A stretch of DNA of 64,000 bases, taken from Odontesthes bonariensis. Lineage: Eukaryota; Chordata; Actinopteri; Atheriniformes; Atherinopsidae. Both the position numbers and the translations under genes were made by a program. Positions within the stretch are counted from its first letter, which is position 1, and every line of letters starts with the position of its first letter. The notes under the pieces were generated by a model that did not search any database, had not been told where the DNA came from, and saw only the letters and a program-made list of their open reading frames with translations. Where the stretch lies: assembly GCF_027942865.1 (NCBI RefSeq), contig NC_134507.1, positions 37,544,797-37,608,796 of the forward strand, in the 5' to 3' direction. This document shows, piece after piece, positions 45,321 to 57,414 of this stretch.

Positions 45321-45780
45321 TAAAGTTACATACAAGTACACAGTGGATTCAAGTTTATTATTATATTTACTAAATACCACAGAGTCTGTGATGGTATCAT
45401 TTAATTTGTAGTATTTATCCGCCACACCTGAAAGGCGTGAAAATATTGTCTGACATTAAAAGAAAAAGAATAAAATTATATCCAAGACTTGTTGAAAGAA
45501 GTAAAATGATTTAAAAGCAAATAAAGCAATAAGCAGCAGGAGGAAGCAGAGACACGTCTGCACTCTTCAGAAGCAGGAAGCAAAGTCTGGCAGCTTTAGA
45601 GGTCAAGTTAGCGACTGAAAAACTTATCTGTCCTGTGCAGGTCGTCCACTTTTGTGTAACACCCCAACTTTGAATGTATAAGCAGTCATAAAGTTGAGAC
45701 ATCTTCCGAGCTGCAGCCAGCGCTGTTTCTCTCCTTCAGGAAGTCAAATTAAACTGAAACGTTGATGCGGTCTCACTGAG
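45321..45780. other. No gene recognised
   Basis: AT-rich sequence without supported features. Confidence 0.5.
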
Positions 45781-45814
45781 CTTTGTTAACAGAGGTTTCC
45801 TCCACAGAGGACAA

Positions 45815-45945
45815 GCTGCTGATCCTGGATCTGCTGAGATGTCCCAGGTATTTGTTGGCTTTGGTCCTCATACATTTAACTTTGTCCTGAGAAAGGAGAA
45901 GTTCCAAAAAGGGAAACAGGGACTGCCTTTGCATTTGACATAGAC
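45815..45945 (+). repeat. Dispersed snRNA-locus module, copy 4 (long form)
   Basis: CTGATCCTGGATCTGCTGAG through AACTTTGTCCTGAG to GACTGCCTTTGCATTTGACA; matches 26945-27110 inverted. This copy lies well outside the snRNA cluster, so the module is mobile or was duplicated. Confidence 0.65.
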
Positions 45946-45999
45946 TATATCATGCTGACGTTGATCTGGGGCTGCAGTTTTTCATTTAGTTTCAGACTT

Positions 46000-46200
46000 G
46001 TTGGATTGAAATGTTGATGAGTTTCTGTGGCAGATAGGCTCCAGTCCCCCTGAAACCATGTAAAGCAAATGGAAGGATGGGGAGTTTGCTCCATTGAATG
46101 TAAAGTTATCCTGAAGATAACGGGCAGGATTTGAACCAGCTGTTGCACCACTGGCAAGCTATGGTCTCTGTGAAACTCACCAAGCCACCTTCACACTTGG
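46000..46200 (-). repeat. Possible tRNA-derived SINE fragment
   Basis: On the minus strand, GGTTCAAATCCTGCCCG resembles a Pol III B box, and the following part contains GGACTGGAGCCTATCTGCC, common in teleost SINE/LINE tails. Ends not defined. Confidence 0.35.
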
Positions 46201-46780
46201 AGATGTTTCTGGAGTGTTTTTCAATTTGTCTTTTTAGTGTTTGGAGCTGAAACTTCACTGAGTCATAAGTTTTGATCCCAGAACCTCTGAGGTTGAAAAC
46301 ATTCACCAAACAGTCTGAGCTATTCTTCCAGACACTCAGATGTGCTGTCCTACACCTCTTCTCTCTGGACTTTGACCTATAAAATACAGAAACACATCAC
46401 CTTACATTCATGATTTTTGACCTTTTCCTGTTATTGAACTCAGTTAGGAACCTTTGTGTGCAGAAAAACTGTTCCACTGAACCCTTTGCTCTGATTTCTG
46501 CACAGGCAGCAGTTCCATAATGAATCAGTCGGGGTGTTGAAAGGAATGTTTACATGACATCCAACACAGAACCGTCTCCATTCACCTCAACAGTGAATAT
46601 CATCTTCTCCCGTCCACACCAGCTCTGTGAAGAATGTTAGCTGCAGTTCTTCATTCACCATCCCGTCTTCTGTGTCACTCAGAACAGCAAATGAAGAAGT
46701 AAAGGAAGTAAATCAGATCTTCTATGAGTCCAATGAGTGTGATCCTCCTGACCGTATCCAAACCAGTCAAACTTCTGTTT
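46200..46780. other. No gene recognised
   Basis: Contains low-complexity stretches only. Confidence 0.5.
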
Positions 46781-49700
46781 AGTTCAGTTCAGTTCAGTTT
46801 ACTTTATTGGTACCCGTAGGTAAACTGGTTTTGCAGTTTAAGAGAGAGATGGGTGTCCTTACATACAAGCTACAAGACACGTGACACATATAAACATGGA
46901 ATCTAAAAAACACATATAGGCTACACAAGAATAAATAATACAAGGACAGTGCTGACATATAACATACAACATATATGTACGCAAGAAGCAGAACTGCAGT
47001 GGGATGACCATAAGGCTTCATGCAGTTATTGAAGAACTATGGCAGTTAGAATGCAATTTAAGTGCAAAAGCATTGCTACAAGTAAATACATAACCTGCAA
47101 GTGCATTGGAAACATAATAATCCACAGGAAATTTGTCTTACATCTTATTTAGCAGAATAACTGCAGCTGGGACAAAACTGTTTTAGAATCTGTTGGTTCT
47201 GCAACCAGGAACTCCCAGCCTCCGTCCAGAGGGGAGGTACTGGAATTCATTATTCAAGGGGTGTCGGCTATCATCCAGGATACCCATTGCTATCCGCTGT
47301 AGTTGTCTTGTGTATAGGGAAGAAGGGTGCAGCTGTGTCTCCCCAATTAGTTTGCTTGACCACTTGACAATTTGGTATTGGCGGTTCTTGTGTGTAAGGG
47401 GAATATTGCCAAACCATGATGCTAAAGAAAAAGATATAATTGATTCAATAAAAGAGTGATAAAACAAAATCATCATGGTCTTGTCACATTAAACTGGTAA
47501 AGCTTCCTCAAACAGTGTAACCGCTGTTGTCCTTTTTTGCACATAGCCTCACAATTCTCCTGGAGATTTAGTTTGGCGTTGATGATTGTCCCTAAGCATT
47601 TATAGGATTTAACTTGTTCCACTATTTGACCTTTCATAGTGGTGGCCTCATGCCTAGGATTGTTTCCAAAATCAATGTGCATATCCTTTGTTTTTGCTAT
47701 GTTCAGTTGAAGATATGATTCCTCACACCACTGTACAAAATCTTCTACTATTGGTCCATGACCTCTTTCGTTCTTCTGTAGCAAGCTTACAATGACAGAG
47801 TCATCTGCATATTTAATTATGGTCCTATTAGCAAAAGTACTCTGACACATGTTTGTATACAGGATGAACAGGAGGGGTGAGAGTGCGCACCCTTGTGGCG
47901 AGCCTGTGGAGGAGCAAAGTTGACTGGACATGACTCCATTCACCCTGACTTCCTGTGTCCTATTAATTAAAAAGTCTAAAATCCAACCAACAACATTAAA
48001 ACTTAAAGAAAATTGTGTAAGAAGACGGTTTATTAAAATGTGTGGTTGGATGGTGTTAAAAGCTGATGAAAAGTCAATAAATAAAACTTGTGCATGTGAC
48101 CCACTTCCTTCTAGATGTTTTAGAAGCTGATGGAGTAGGGTGATGGTAGCATCTTCCACTCCTCTGTTCGGCCTGTAGGCAAACTGCATGGGGTCCAATG
48201 CATTTTCAGTGTGCCTTAAGATGTGTGACCTTATCCATTTTTCAAAATTTTTCATTACAATTGAGGTTAGGGCAAAGGGTCTAAAATAGTTCAAAGTACT
48301 TGGCCTGCCACATTTCGGGACAGGGACCACAACAGGGTGTTTCCATACCTTGGGTACATGTTGTGTCTGCAGAGATTTATTAAAAATGAGCTGGAATATT
48401 GAGCTCAACTCTTTTGCACATGTCTTAATTACATGCCCACAGATATTGTCTGGTCCATAACTTTTATTAACCTTTGTCTTGAAGAAGACATTTTCAACAT
48501 CTCTACATGTGATGCTGGTGTGCTGACCATCTTTGAGTTTGCACTGGAGTTTTCCAATTTCCTGGCTGAAATCAAACTTATCAAAACGGTTATAAAAACA
48601 ATTCAAGGCATTTGCAAGCTCATTATCAGATGTAAAACCTTCAAGGGATATATGGTTACTTTTACGCTGGTTCTGGATACCAGCTATAGTTTTCATACAG
48701 GACCAGGCAGAGCCAAGGTTATTCTCAGCCATTCTTTGTTCGAGTTTGGACTTATATCTTTTTTTGGCTTTAGATATCTCAGTTTTCAGTTCTCTGGTGG
48801 CTACATGTAGATCAGTAGCAGTACCCTGCTTGTGAGCCTGCCTTTTTCTCTGTAAACAGCTTTTAATAGTCCCATTTACCCATGGCTTGTTGTTTGGGTA
48901 AATCTTGATCTGTTTACATGGGATAATCATATCCCTACAAAAAGCCACATATGAACACACCACATCAGTGAGTTCATCCAAATCATTACAGGAGTCTGTA
49001 AAAGTGTCCCAGTCTGTGCAGTCATAACATTCCTGAAGGCACATAACTGAATCCTCAGTCCATTCCTTTACTTCCTTGATTTGCACTTGTTCCCTTCTCA
49101 AGACAGATCTGTACTTGGGAATGAGTTGAACACAGTTATGGTCTGCAGAGCCCAGCGGGGGCAGTGGAATCGATTTGTAAGCGTCCTTCACTGTACCATA
49201 ACAGAGATCCAGTGTCTTTCCCCGCCTGGTTGGACAGGGGACATACTGATAAAAGTCTCTCACGGAATGTTTTAGCGTCACATGATTGAAGTCACCTAGG
49301 ATAAAGTTCGGAGCGTCGGGTGAGAGTGATTGTAATTTATGCGTGACATCCGAAATAACATTGCAGGCAATGGTGGCATTTGCCTTCGGGTGAATGTACA
49401 CGACTGTTAGAAAGATTTGCGGAAATTCGCGTGGCAGATAGAATGGACGCATTGACACGGACAGGAGCTCAATGTCGGGTAAACTGATGTTTTCTCTGAC
49501 AGTCACAGAAGTACAGTAGCGCCTGTTCAGGTATACACATACCCCTCCGCCGAGCGTCTCCCCCGTTATGTTAGCATCTCTGTCCGTCCGGATAGGTGAT
49601 CCAAAACCGTCGATCCACAGTTCTCGGTCCTGGTCGTGCCCAGACAACCAGGTCTCCGTGAAGGCCAAGACGCAGCATTCCCCAAAATCCTTCTGCAGCT

Positions 49701-50098
49701 GGACGTTTCCCTGCATCTCATCGAGTTTATTCCTAAGGGATTGTACATTTCCTAAAATCATGGTGGGGAGGGGGATCCGTTTCAGACACCGCTTCCTCCG
49801 GCGTAAACGAACACCTCCGCGTTTGCCCCGCTTCCTCTTTTTTCCCTGCCATGCCGAGTGTTCGGGCTTGTGATCTTTTCTTATACAGTCTGGTAAGTTT
49901 AAAACCGGATCTGGTGTGTTGTGCGCGCCCTCAAAGCGAAGTTGAAGCAACTGGTCTCTGCTGTACACAGTTCTTGCTTGGGCGGCCTGCATTGTGTCTC
50001 GGGCAAGCAGCAGGCATGACACCAGAATCCAAGTTACAACCAGATAGAAAAGTTCCATTTTTGTTTTGTATCGTCAGTTCAGGGTGAAATGACGTGGA
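46781..50098 (-). mobile_element. CR1/L2-group LINE, nearly complete
   Basis: Minus-strand LINE of about 3.3 kb: 5' end near 50098, single large ORF, 3' UTR of about 400 bp, and a short 3' repeat tail of CTGAA-type units (about 46781-46800). Short 3' microsatellite tails are typical of CR1/L2/Rex1-type elements. Intact over most of its length, so recently active. Confidence 0.85.
47183..50058 (-). pseudogene. LINE endonuclease-reverse transcriptase
   Basis: The frame from ATG 50058 runs 861 residues to 47473. It has a hydrophobic start, a basic KKRKRGKRGG region, the APE-type endonuclease (LGNVQSLRNKLDEM, FTETWL, ILGDFNH, SADHNCV), then RT motifs (VVPVPKCGRPSTLNYFRPFA, FIDFSSAFNTI, GSPQGCALSPLLF, KYADDSVIV). 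The last 97 residues (47476-47183), ending LPSGRRLGVPGCRTNRF, lie in another frame that overlaps by a few bases, so one frameshift near 47475 breaks an otherwise whole protein. In the family the protein nicks target DNA and primes reverse transcription. Confidence 0.88.
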
Positions 50099-50134
50099 CA
50101 AACTTTAAACAGACTTCAGACAAACGTCAGGAAT

Positions 50135-50229
50135 TGGCTTGAATTGGACTTACTATCTAAGTGCCTTGAGATGACATTTGTTGTATTTGGCGCTATATAA
50201 ATAAAAATGAATTGAATTGAATTGAATTA
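50135..50229 (+). repeat. 3' tail of an L2-type element
   Basis: GTGCCTTGAGATGACATTTG, GGCGCTATATAAATAAAAATG and (ATTGA)n form the 3' end shared by many teleost L2-type LINE/SINE copies. It seems inserted just upstream of the large LINE. A similar tail is at 60514-60536 in reverse. Confidence 0.7.
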
Positions 50230-51144
50230 AGACTTATACAACCGATTAAAACAAAAAAACATATCGGACGCCAAACTCTCTCCCTGCCAGTCGCTGCGTG
50301 TGCAAGCGCCTGTGGCTCTTGCTCACAGTTCAGGTTCAGTTGAAGGTTTAGTCAGTGGTGTTATTTATTTAGTCATTTACAAATCCTCTGAAAAGTAGAT
50401 CATAATCCAACTGAAGTTTGGTGGATTAAAGCCTGCTGTTTAAAGCACAGAGTAACGTCACCTCCCAAAGCCAACCCTGTCACTGGCTCTAAAGGAGGGG
50501 AGCCTGTTAGCGGAGGGCCCTGCTCAGAGTCCTGCTTTAGTGAACTACAGCAACCAAGTAAACCTGCGAGACTTCTGTTGGGATCAGACTGATCTATGAG
50601 GGCTTAAAGATTCCACAAAGAGAAACATGCAGCTGAACCTAAATAAAACTTGAACAGAGAACTTACAGGAGAGGTTTTAATGCTTTTATGCATCAATCTT
50701 TACTTCATTGGCTCCCTCCATGGGATAAAATTTGGAACATTTTCCTAATAAAAGAAAAAGATGTCAATGCTCAGAAAGCACCTTTATCATTGTTTTACTG
50801 TGTAATATGTAGGATCCATAAACTCATTTATTACCAGCTCTATCAGCATGGAGAGAATCCCCTTTTCTCCCAAAAGATCCCAGGTGCTGCTCCTGAGGTG
50901 TTTCTGTAAGTTTATCACACCAGCTGGTGAAATGATATGAGTCCCTCTACAGTTGTTGTAATGTCAGCTGAGATTCAAACTAAAAGACACATTTAGTGTC
51001 TGAAACTGTGAGACACTGTTCAAGTGGGACTGAAAGCAGATTCAGAGGGTTGTGATGTATGTTTTTCCACCCAAATGATCTGATAACTGTCAGAGATGCA
51101 GCAGTGCTATGAAATCCACTTTAGAAGCTGCAGTTATTGGACAC
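50230..51144. other. No gene recognised
   Basis: No coding or RNA feature can be supported. 50680-50910 has a short open frame without similarity I know. Confidence 0.45.
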
Positions 51145-51147
51145 AAT

Positions 51148-52347
51148 GGCCCTCATTTATCAAACTTGCGTAAGACGAAAAACGTGCGTAGGTCGTGTGT
51201 ACGTTCTTTTCTGCGCAAAGGTTGGCATTTATCAAATCCATCGTGAGCGCAGGAAAGATGAAATCGCCACGACAGGTCTGAGGCCGTGTACGCACTTTTC
51301 CATTTTGACTTGCGGTGACTGCAATAGCATACATAAACAGCAGCGTCACTAGTGCGTGCCTTATGAGTCGCAACAAATCCCTTGGTTAAAATTACAGACT
51401 TATCACTTCAAAGAAGGCCCATGTTTTATTTGACTTCAACATAAATATAAACATAAACGCAAATTAAATAAATTAAACAAGTACAACTCCGTAATTGGAA
51501 GGGTGATGGCTCATTATTCAACCACGCACCCTCACACCGAACAGGAGAGGCGCTTTAACACTGCGCATTGTGGAGAGGTTAGGGCACCTAAAGGGCAGGT
51601 GGATCTGTCTCTCGGCTGCGGGGGAACCCTTCTATATACGCCCAAAAAGGTATGCAATATTATTATTGCATGCGGGGTTCTCCATACATTGCCCAAAAAA
51701 ATGGAGTGCCATTTCCAGATGTACATCCAGAGGACCCCGTACCCAGAGATCCCACCAGCCTGCACATTCTGTTATTCAAGGAAAAAAGACGTAGCTCCGA
51801 TCAGGCCAGCCACCCTCTCCTCCTAGGCACTCAAATCCAAACCTGGATCAGAGCCCCCCCCCCTGTTTGTGACATGCTGCGTCCGAGAGCTGCGACCTTT
51901 TTTGTGGCCAATTTCATATCGGACCACTTCTTCCTGATCTTATTGGAGAAAAAGTAAAACATCGTTCAATTTTAGATTTCATTTAATCTGGAGTTTATCA
52001 CATTTTATTGACCATCACAGTAGGGGAAAATACATAACTCGTCCGGTCTGCGATTTACATCGCCAACGCTGTTGACAGCCGTCCCAGCTGTCAACAGCGT
52101 TGACAGCGTTTCTTTGCCGTCTTTTGTCTATCCATGTCGCAAATCTAGAGGTGCGGCCCTTTTATAGAAGGCGTGGTTAGGATCATTACGATGGATTTCA
52201 CCCGCCAGATTTATCAACAGCCGCTCTGTTTTACGATGGGATTGGTGTGGTACGCATGTTTTGTAAATCTCACTTGAGCCTCTGCGTACGACGAGTTCTC
52301 CGCTCATATCTACGATGCTTTCTACGACGGCTTGATAAATGAGGGCC
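51148..52347 (+). mobile_element. Harbinger deletion derivative A
   Basis: 1200 bp with ends GGCCCTCATTTATCAA and its complement, flanked by AAT (51145-51147 and 52348-52350). It keeps a remnant of the transposase C-terminus at about 51540-51820 (LLYTPKKVCNIIIACGVLH, then VPFPDVHPEDPVPRDP in a neighbouring frame) and, near 51915-51950, a reverse-strand start of the Myb-like gene. Most of both genes is deleted. Confidence 0.9.
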
Positions 52348-52597
52348 AATGAGAGCTGACCATCTCTGTGGCTCAGAGGAAAACTGAGCAACAATGTATT
52401 TTAGATAACTTATATATTTATTTATTATTTATATATTTCTATAACTTACAAATGAGGATATAATGCAGCTAACAGCAAAGCTAACAATAAGCTACATAGA
52501 AGGAAAAGCATCAGCCAGGCTCTGTCAGAGGTGACAGTGTAGAAACAGAGTGCAGGCATAGACGGAAGTACAGGTTAAGTAGGAGATTACATTTCTA

Positions 52598-52670
52598 CAC
52601 CTGAACAGGTACTTGAACCCTGGACCCTCAGATTAAAAGTCTGATGCTCTACCAGCTGAGCTATCCAGGC
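52598..52670 (-). tRNA. tRNA-Lys (UUU)-like gene, probably decaying
   Basis: 73 nt: GCCTGGATAGCTCAGCTGGT, anticodon arm TCAGACTTTTAATCTGA with TTT, T arm CAGGGTTCAAGTACCTG. Compared with tRNA-Lys there are several changes: acceptor pairs weakened to G-T, and the normally constant last T-stem pair (G53-C61) is G-A. No T-run terminator is near. Probably a pseudogene or poor gene. Confidence 0.75.
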
Positions 52671-53105
52671 CCTATGAAAGCTTGTCTGAGTGACAGCTGA
52701 CATCTGAAACACTTCCTGGCCCTCATTTATCAAGCCGTCGTAGAAAGCATCGTAGATATGAGCGGAGAACTCGTCGTACGCAGAGGCTCAAGTGAGATTT
52801 ACAGAACATGTGTACCACACCAATCCCATCGTAAAACCGAGCGGCTGTTGATAAATCCGGTGGCTGAAATCCATCGTAATGATCCTAACCACGCCTTCTA
52901 CAAAAGGGGGCTGAGAGGCCGCACCTCTAGAATTTGCGACATGGATTGACGAAAGGCGGCAAAGAAACGCTGTCAACAGCGTTGGCGATGTAAATCGCAG
53001 ACCGGACGAGTTATGTATTTTCCCCTACTGTGATGGTCAATAAAATGTGATAAACTCCAGATTAAATTAAATCTAAAATTGAGCGATGTTTTACTTTTTC
53101 TCCAG

Positions 53106-53654
53106 TAAGATCAGGAAGAAGTGGTCCGATATGAAAAAGAAGGTCGCAGCTCTCCGACGCAGCATGTCACAAACGGGGTGGGGAATCAAGGTTTGGATTT
53201 GAGTGCCTTGGAGGAGAGGGTGGCTGGCGTGATCGGAGCTACGTCCTCATCGGGCGTGCCAGGGAAACTTGACACTGATGCGCCCATGCTAGAGCTCGAG
53301 AATGGTAAGAATGACTGCACACCCAAGACGTTTAAATAAAACAGTTGCTTTAATTTTCAACACAAATGAGGTTCCTAATCAAACTAATATTTTTCATTCA
53401 CAGATGAATCCGAAGTGGCATCCGGGCAACCTGACCCGCGCAACGAATACGCGGCCCGTCAACATCCGAAGCGTCTGCCTGCCTCTGCCCCCCGGTCTGC
53501 AGCGTCACACCGGCCAGCCGTGTTAACCACAGAGGTCCTAGAAAGACAAACAGAGATCGTAAAGTGGATGATGGCTTTAACACACACCATGCAATCTATC
53601 GACAGTACATTGAAAGACATAAATGAAACACTGAAGTCACAGAATAAATGCTGA
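53106..53654 (+). pseudogene. Harbinger Myb/SANT-like DNA-binding protein
   Basis: Exons 53106-53304 and 53404-53654 with AG/GT borders. It encodes KIRKKWSDMKKKVAALRRSM (end of a Myb/SANT-like domain), then GLDLSALEERVAGVIGATSS, an acidic spacer, and a C-terminal LKDINETLKSQNKC helix. A one-base frameshift near 53178 separates the first two parts. The first exon(s) with most of the Myb domain are missing. In active Harbingers this protein brings the transposase to the ends and into the nucleus. Confidence 0.75.
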
Positions 53655-53699
53655 AAGAAATCGTTGTTCTCCTTTCTTTTTTCCTTGAATAACAGAATG

Positions 53700-54032
53700 C
53701 TTACCGAAAGTCAGAATTGCTGAATAAGTTCCTCTCTCCTCCTGAGCGCTCTTGGCTGTGCAGGCTGGTGGTAGGGATCTCTGGGTACGGGGTCCTCTGG
53801 ATGTACATCTGGAAATGGCACTCCATTTTTTGGGCAATGTTATGGAGATCCCCACATGAAATAATAATATTGCATACCTTTTCGGGCGTATAGGGTTCCC
53901 CCCGCAGCCGAGAGACAGATCCAGCTTTAGGAGCCCTATACACCTCTCCACAGTGGCACGCGTGCGCGTATGCGCAGTGTTGCGCCTCTCCTGTTCGGTG
54001 TGAGGGTGCGCGGTTGAATAATGAGCCATCAC
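53700..54032 (-). pseudogene. Harbinger transposase C-terminal remnant
   Basis: HTRTRATVERCIGLLK followed in shifted frames by YTPEKVCNIIISCGDLHNIA and CTSRGPRTQRS/PDVHPEDP-type sequence. It covers the last part of the DDE domain; the catalytic first two aspartates are gone. Confidence 0.8.
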
Positions 54033-54435
54033 TCTTCCAATTACGGAGTTGTACTTGTTTAATTTATTTAATTTGCGTTTATGTTTATATTTATGTTGAA
54101 GTCAAATAAAACATGGGCCTTCTTTGAAGTGATAAGTCTGTCATTTTAACCTAGGGATTTGTTGCGACTCCTGAGCACGCACTAGTGACGCTGCTGTATT
54201 GCAGTCACCGCAAGTCAAGATGGAAAAGTGCGTACACGGCCTCAGACCTGTCGAGCGATTTCATCTTTCCTGCGCTCACGATGGATTTGATAAATGCCAA
54301 CCTTTGCGCAGAAAAGAACGTACACACGACCTACGCACGTTTTTCGTCTTACGCAAGTTTGATAAATGAGGGCCCCTGAGTCCAAAGCTGTGACGCTGTT
54401 TTCTGAACAAATGCCTGGTTGATGTGAACTTGTGT

Positions 54436-54965
54436 TGCAGCCACTGAGCATAAAGAAGAAGGCCTTCATGGAGGGAAACAGGGAGTTAAGGAGGAGTGTG
54501 AAGAAAAAAGGAAGAGAGCAAGTCGGTGGGAAACTATCTGCAGCAGAACAGTGTGAGGGATGTGTGGTCAGGAATGGAAAAGCTCACAGGCTTTGGGATA
54601 ATGTGGGATCAGACAGATGGAAGAGTTCAGACAAACTCAGCATGCTGCTGCCTCCTGCTACAGACCTCACATCCTCCATGTACCAACAGCTTCCCTGTCA
54701 CACCTCAGCACATCTACATGAAACTATCACATCTATAGGAAAATAAACTATGGCCTCATCTGGAATACAAACAAAAGAGATGATTGTGGATTTTAGGAGG
54801 AGCAGCAGTCAGCTGAGTACCGTCTCCATCCTCGGTGAAGAGGTGGTTGAGGATTACAGATACCTGAGGGTTCACCTGGACAGCAGACTGGACTGGAAAT
54901 GCAACACTGAGGCTGTCTACAAGATGGGACATTCAGTAAACTATTCCTATAACTGTATATATGCT
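54436..54965 (+). pseudogene. CR1/L2-group LINE RT fragments
   Basis: 54436-54600 encodes IKKKAFMEGNRELRRSVKKK and, in the next frame, GNYLQQNSVRDVWSGMEKLTG, the linker before RT. 54760-54960 encodes KEMIVDFRRSS, LGEEVVEDYRYL and HLDSRLDWKCNTEAVYK, a region after the YADD motif. The RT core between them is deleted. Confidence 0.8.
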
Positions 54966-56450
54966 AACTGAGCTGGCATGGGTTGGTGCACTAAACACAT
55001 GTTACAGAGTTTAATATTTCTGCATCTTTTAGTAAAAACAGGAAAGAATGAGTGTATATTTCCAGCCAAATTCCCAATAAAGCTGCTCTCATCCACATAT
55101 TTTTCTGTTTCTTCTGTCAGACGGCTAAACTGAAAATCAGCCCATTAAGACTACGTGTCAACTCGTGGTCACTTAAAGCATGTCCAGACTGTCGCTCTGC
55201 TCTAATAAAATCCTGATTTTGTAACCGCAGCCTCATGTGAGAAAATCACCCTTCAGGTGACTTAAAGACAACATGTTGGCAGCGATTTCAGCTGTGCTTA
55301 CATGCAGCGTGATGTCCCACAGAGAAAGTTAGAGGCAGCAGAATGTCAGGAAGGTTTTCTGCACAGTCTATCCCGTGCATGTACGCTGGGACAATATGGT
55401 GGTCCAGTTAAATGGACGAGTACACCTGGAACTGAAGCTGGACTTACCTGTGCATGCAAGCGTTCTGAATGTCCATGATCAAGATAAAAAATATGTAACA
55501 TACAGAACAAAAAGCATCCATCTCCAGCTGAAAACATGAAACCTGCATCCTACAAATAAAATGTTCCACCGGGGTGACCCACCCAAGTTGGTTATTAGGA
55601 GGAAATTTCAGAAATATCCTCAAAAGCAGTTTTTCTCAGTGTGCAGACTTCAGCTTTTTGTTTTAAGTTTTGAACAAAGAAAATAGACTCAAATGTAACC
55701 TCTCTTCTATGCATATTCAGAACTTATTTAAATCTCTTCCAGAAAAACTCTTGTTTTGATCATTTTCTTTAAAATAAACATTTTTAAAAAGCTAACTGAC
55801 CATGTGCTCTGTTTTACATATAACACCAGTTATAGAGGTAAACACGCAAAGTTAACATATTGACAGGTTTCAAATATATGTTTCAGTGGCGGCCGTGCTT
55901 TGGCTCACTGGGCCTTCAGTGCGGGTTTACCGTCCATTCAGAGTCGCTATTTAAATCCGTCCTGAGTGCCCACATGGATCTGGATCTCACTAACCGTGCT
56001 GTATGCCAATAAACACAGAGAGACAGCTGTTAGAAGACTTTCTTCTGCAGGTTTCCTTCTGATTTATTTATTTTTTAAACACATATTCAGCAGCAGGATG
56101 TTTATTCATCAATTAGCCTACTAATAATGAACTATGAGAGGCATTTCACGTGTTGAGAGCAGCTTCCATTGTTATTGTTATTATTATCATGTATATCAGC
56201 AGTTCAGAATATTTGATCATTTATATTTATAATTTAATATTTATACATGTAAATAAAATACATAATACTCACAAGAGTTCCTGATTATTATCTATTTATT
56301 GACATAACACTGAGATGCTCCATATGTGAGTCCATTGTTGCCAGTTAACTGCAGCCTTGCACCTTTCAGCAGCAGCTGTTACCGCTGAGCAATCAGTTCC
56401 CTCTGCACTGAGGATCATATGAAAGCAGCTCCTGCAGCTTCAGGTTAGTG
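54966..56450. other. No gene recognised
   Basis: AT-rich intergenic sequence upstream of the secreted-protein gene; short open frames only. Confidence 0.5.
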
Positions 56451-56528
56451 TCACAGGGCTCTGAACTTTGTGTTAGTGCAGTTTGGCAGGAGCAGGTCCC
56501 AGGCAAGCTTTAATTATATTGCAGCAGA

Positions 56529-57262
56529 ATGAGGTGAGTAACTTCTAGTCTATCCCAGTGCTTCTAAGTGGTGGCACTGAACCTCTGCTGCCTTAAATGT
56601 CTGAGGCAAGCAGAACCTCATTTGGTCGCAGCATTACACTATGAATATGCAGCTAAGCTCAACAGGACTGGGCATGTTAAGGGGAGGTGGTGGTTGGACC
56701 CCACTGGTCTCTAAATGTACTCAGAACTTCATATGAGATGTCCCTGTTTCTGCAGGGTTTTGTGGATTTCTTGTGTGCTGATTGGAAGCATCGCCTGCAT
56801 TCCTGCACAAAGCGGTAAGCTGATCCCAATCAAAGCTCAGCAACTAAAAGCAGTTTAAATTGACTCGGGGTGTAAATGGAAGGCTGATCTTAATTCTCCG
56901 TTTCCTCACCCATGTATTCAGTTTATGGACAAGATCTATCTAAGCCAACATATCAGAAACCAGCTGGAACCAGTGGTTCTGGAGCACAGCAGCATGGTGC
57001 TCAGGGAGGTCAGTCTGGAGCTCCTGGCAGCAATTACCAGTTTGAAGATGGGAGCTGGAGCCTTTCATCTGACACCAGCGGCGAGGACGAGCCAGTCTTC
57101 ACTCCTGTGGCCGACGAGGATCAAGTCTACGCTTACAAATCTCGGTCCCGCTACAACAAGAAGCGTGTGCTGTTCAGCCAGTTCCGCTACACCCCAACAG
57201 AATCTGAGCCAGACCACGGCAAAACATCTCAACACAAGGTTCAAGTTCAGAGCGGCTTCTGA
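56529..57262 (+). CDS. Small secreted protein, 134 residues, three coding exons
   Basis: Coding exons: 56529-56533 (ATGAG), 56756-56814 and 56922-57262, with GTGAGT and GTAAGC donors and CAG acceptors; phases agree and give 134 residues. The first 21 residues (MRVLWISCVLIGSIACIPAQ and one Ser) form a clear signal peptide. The mature part has a Gly/Gln/Ser-rich stretch (SGSGAQQHGAQGGQSGAPGS), an acidic stretch, then a conserved-looking VYAYKSRSRYNKKRVLF block. The 3' UTR probably has a further intron (donor near 57271, acceptor at 57346) and AATAAA at 57386. I do not recognise the family with certainty; a secreted egg-envelope or matrix role is only a guess. Confidence 0.75.
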
Positions 57263-57414
57263 GGATCTTTCTGGTGAGGCTCATTTTACTCTGCATGTGT
57301 GCTCTCTGTAGCTGCTGGTAGGTGACTGACTTTCTTTGTCTTGCAGATCTGCATATTCTAGAGGCATCGCTGCTGCTACTGCTTGAATAAATGGCTTTAA
57401 CTTGAATACCTTGT

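Larger units (their letters stand above)
52718..54374. mobile_element. Harbinger deletion derivative B
   Basis: 1657 bp with ends GGCCCTCATTTATCAA and complement, flanked by CCT (52715-52717 and 54375-54377). It is inverted relative to derivative A and better preserved: it holds most of the Myb-like accessory gene (plus strand) and the transposase C-terminus (minus strand, about 54030-53700). Confidence 0.92.

Noticed and set aside
46090-46160. A functional tRNA gene
   Set aside because: Only a B-box-like GGTTCAAATCC is clear; no anticodon arm folds, so it is listed only as a possible SINE.
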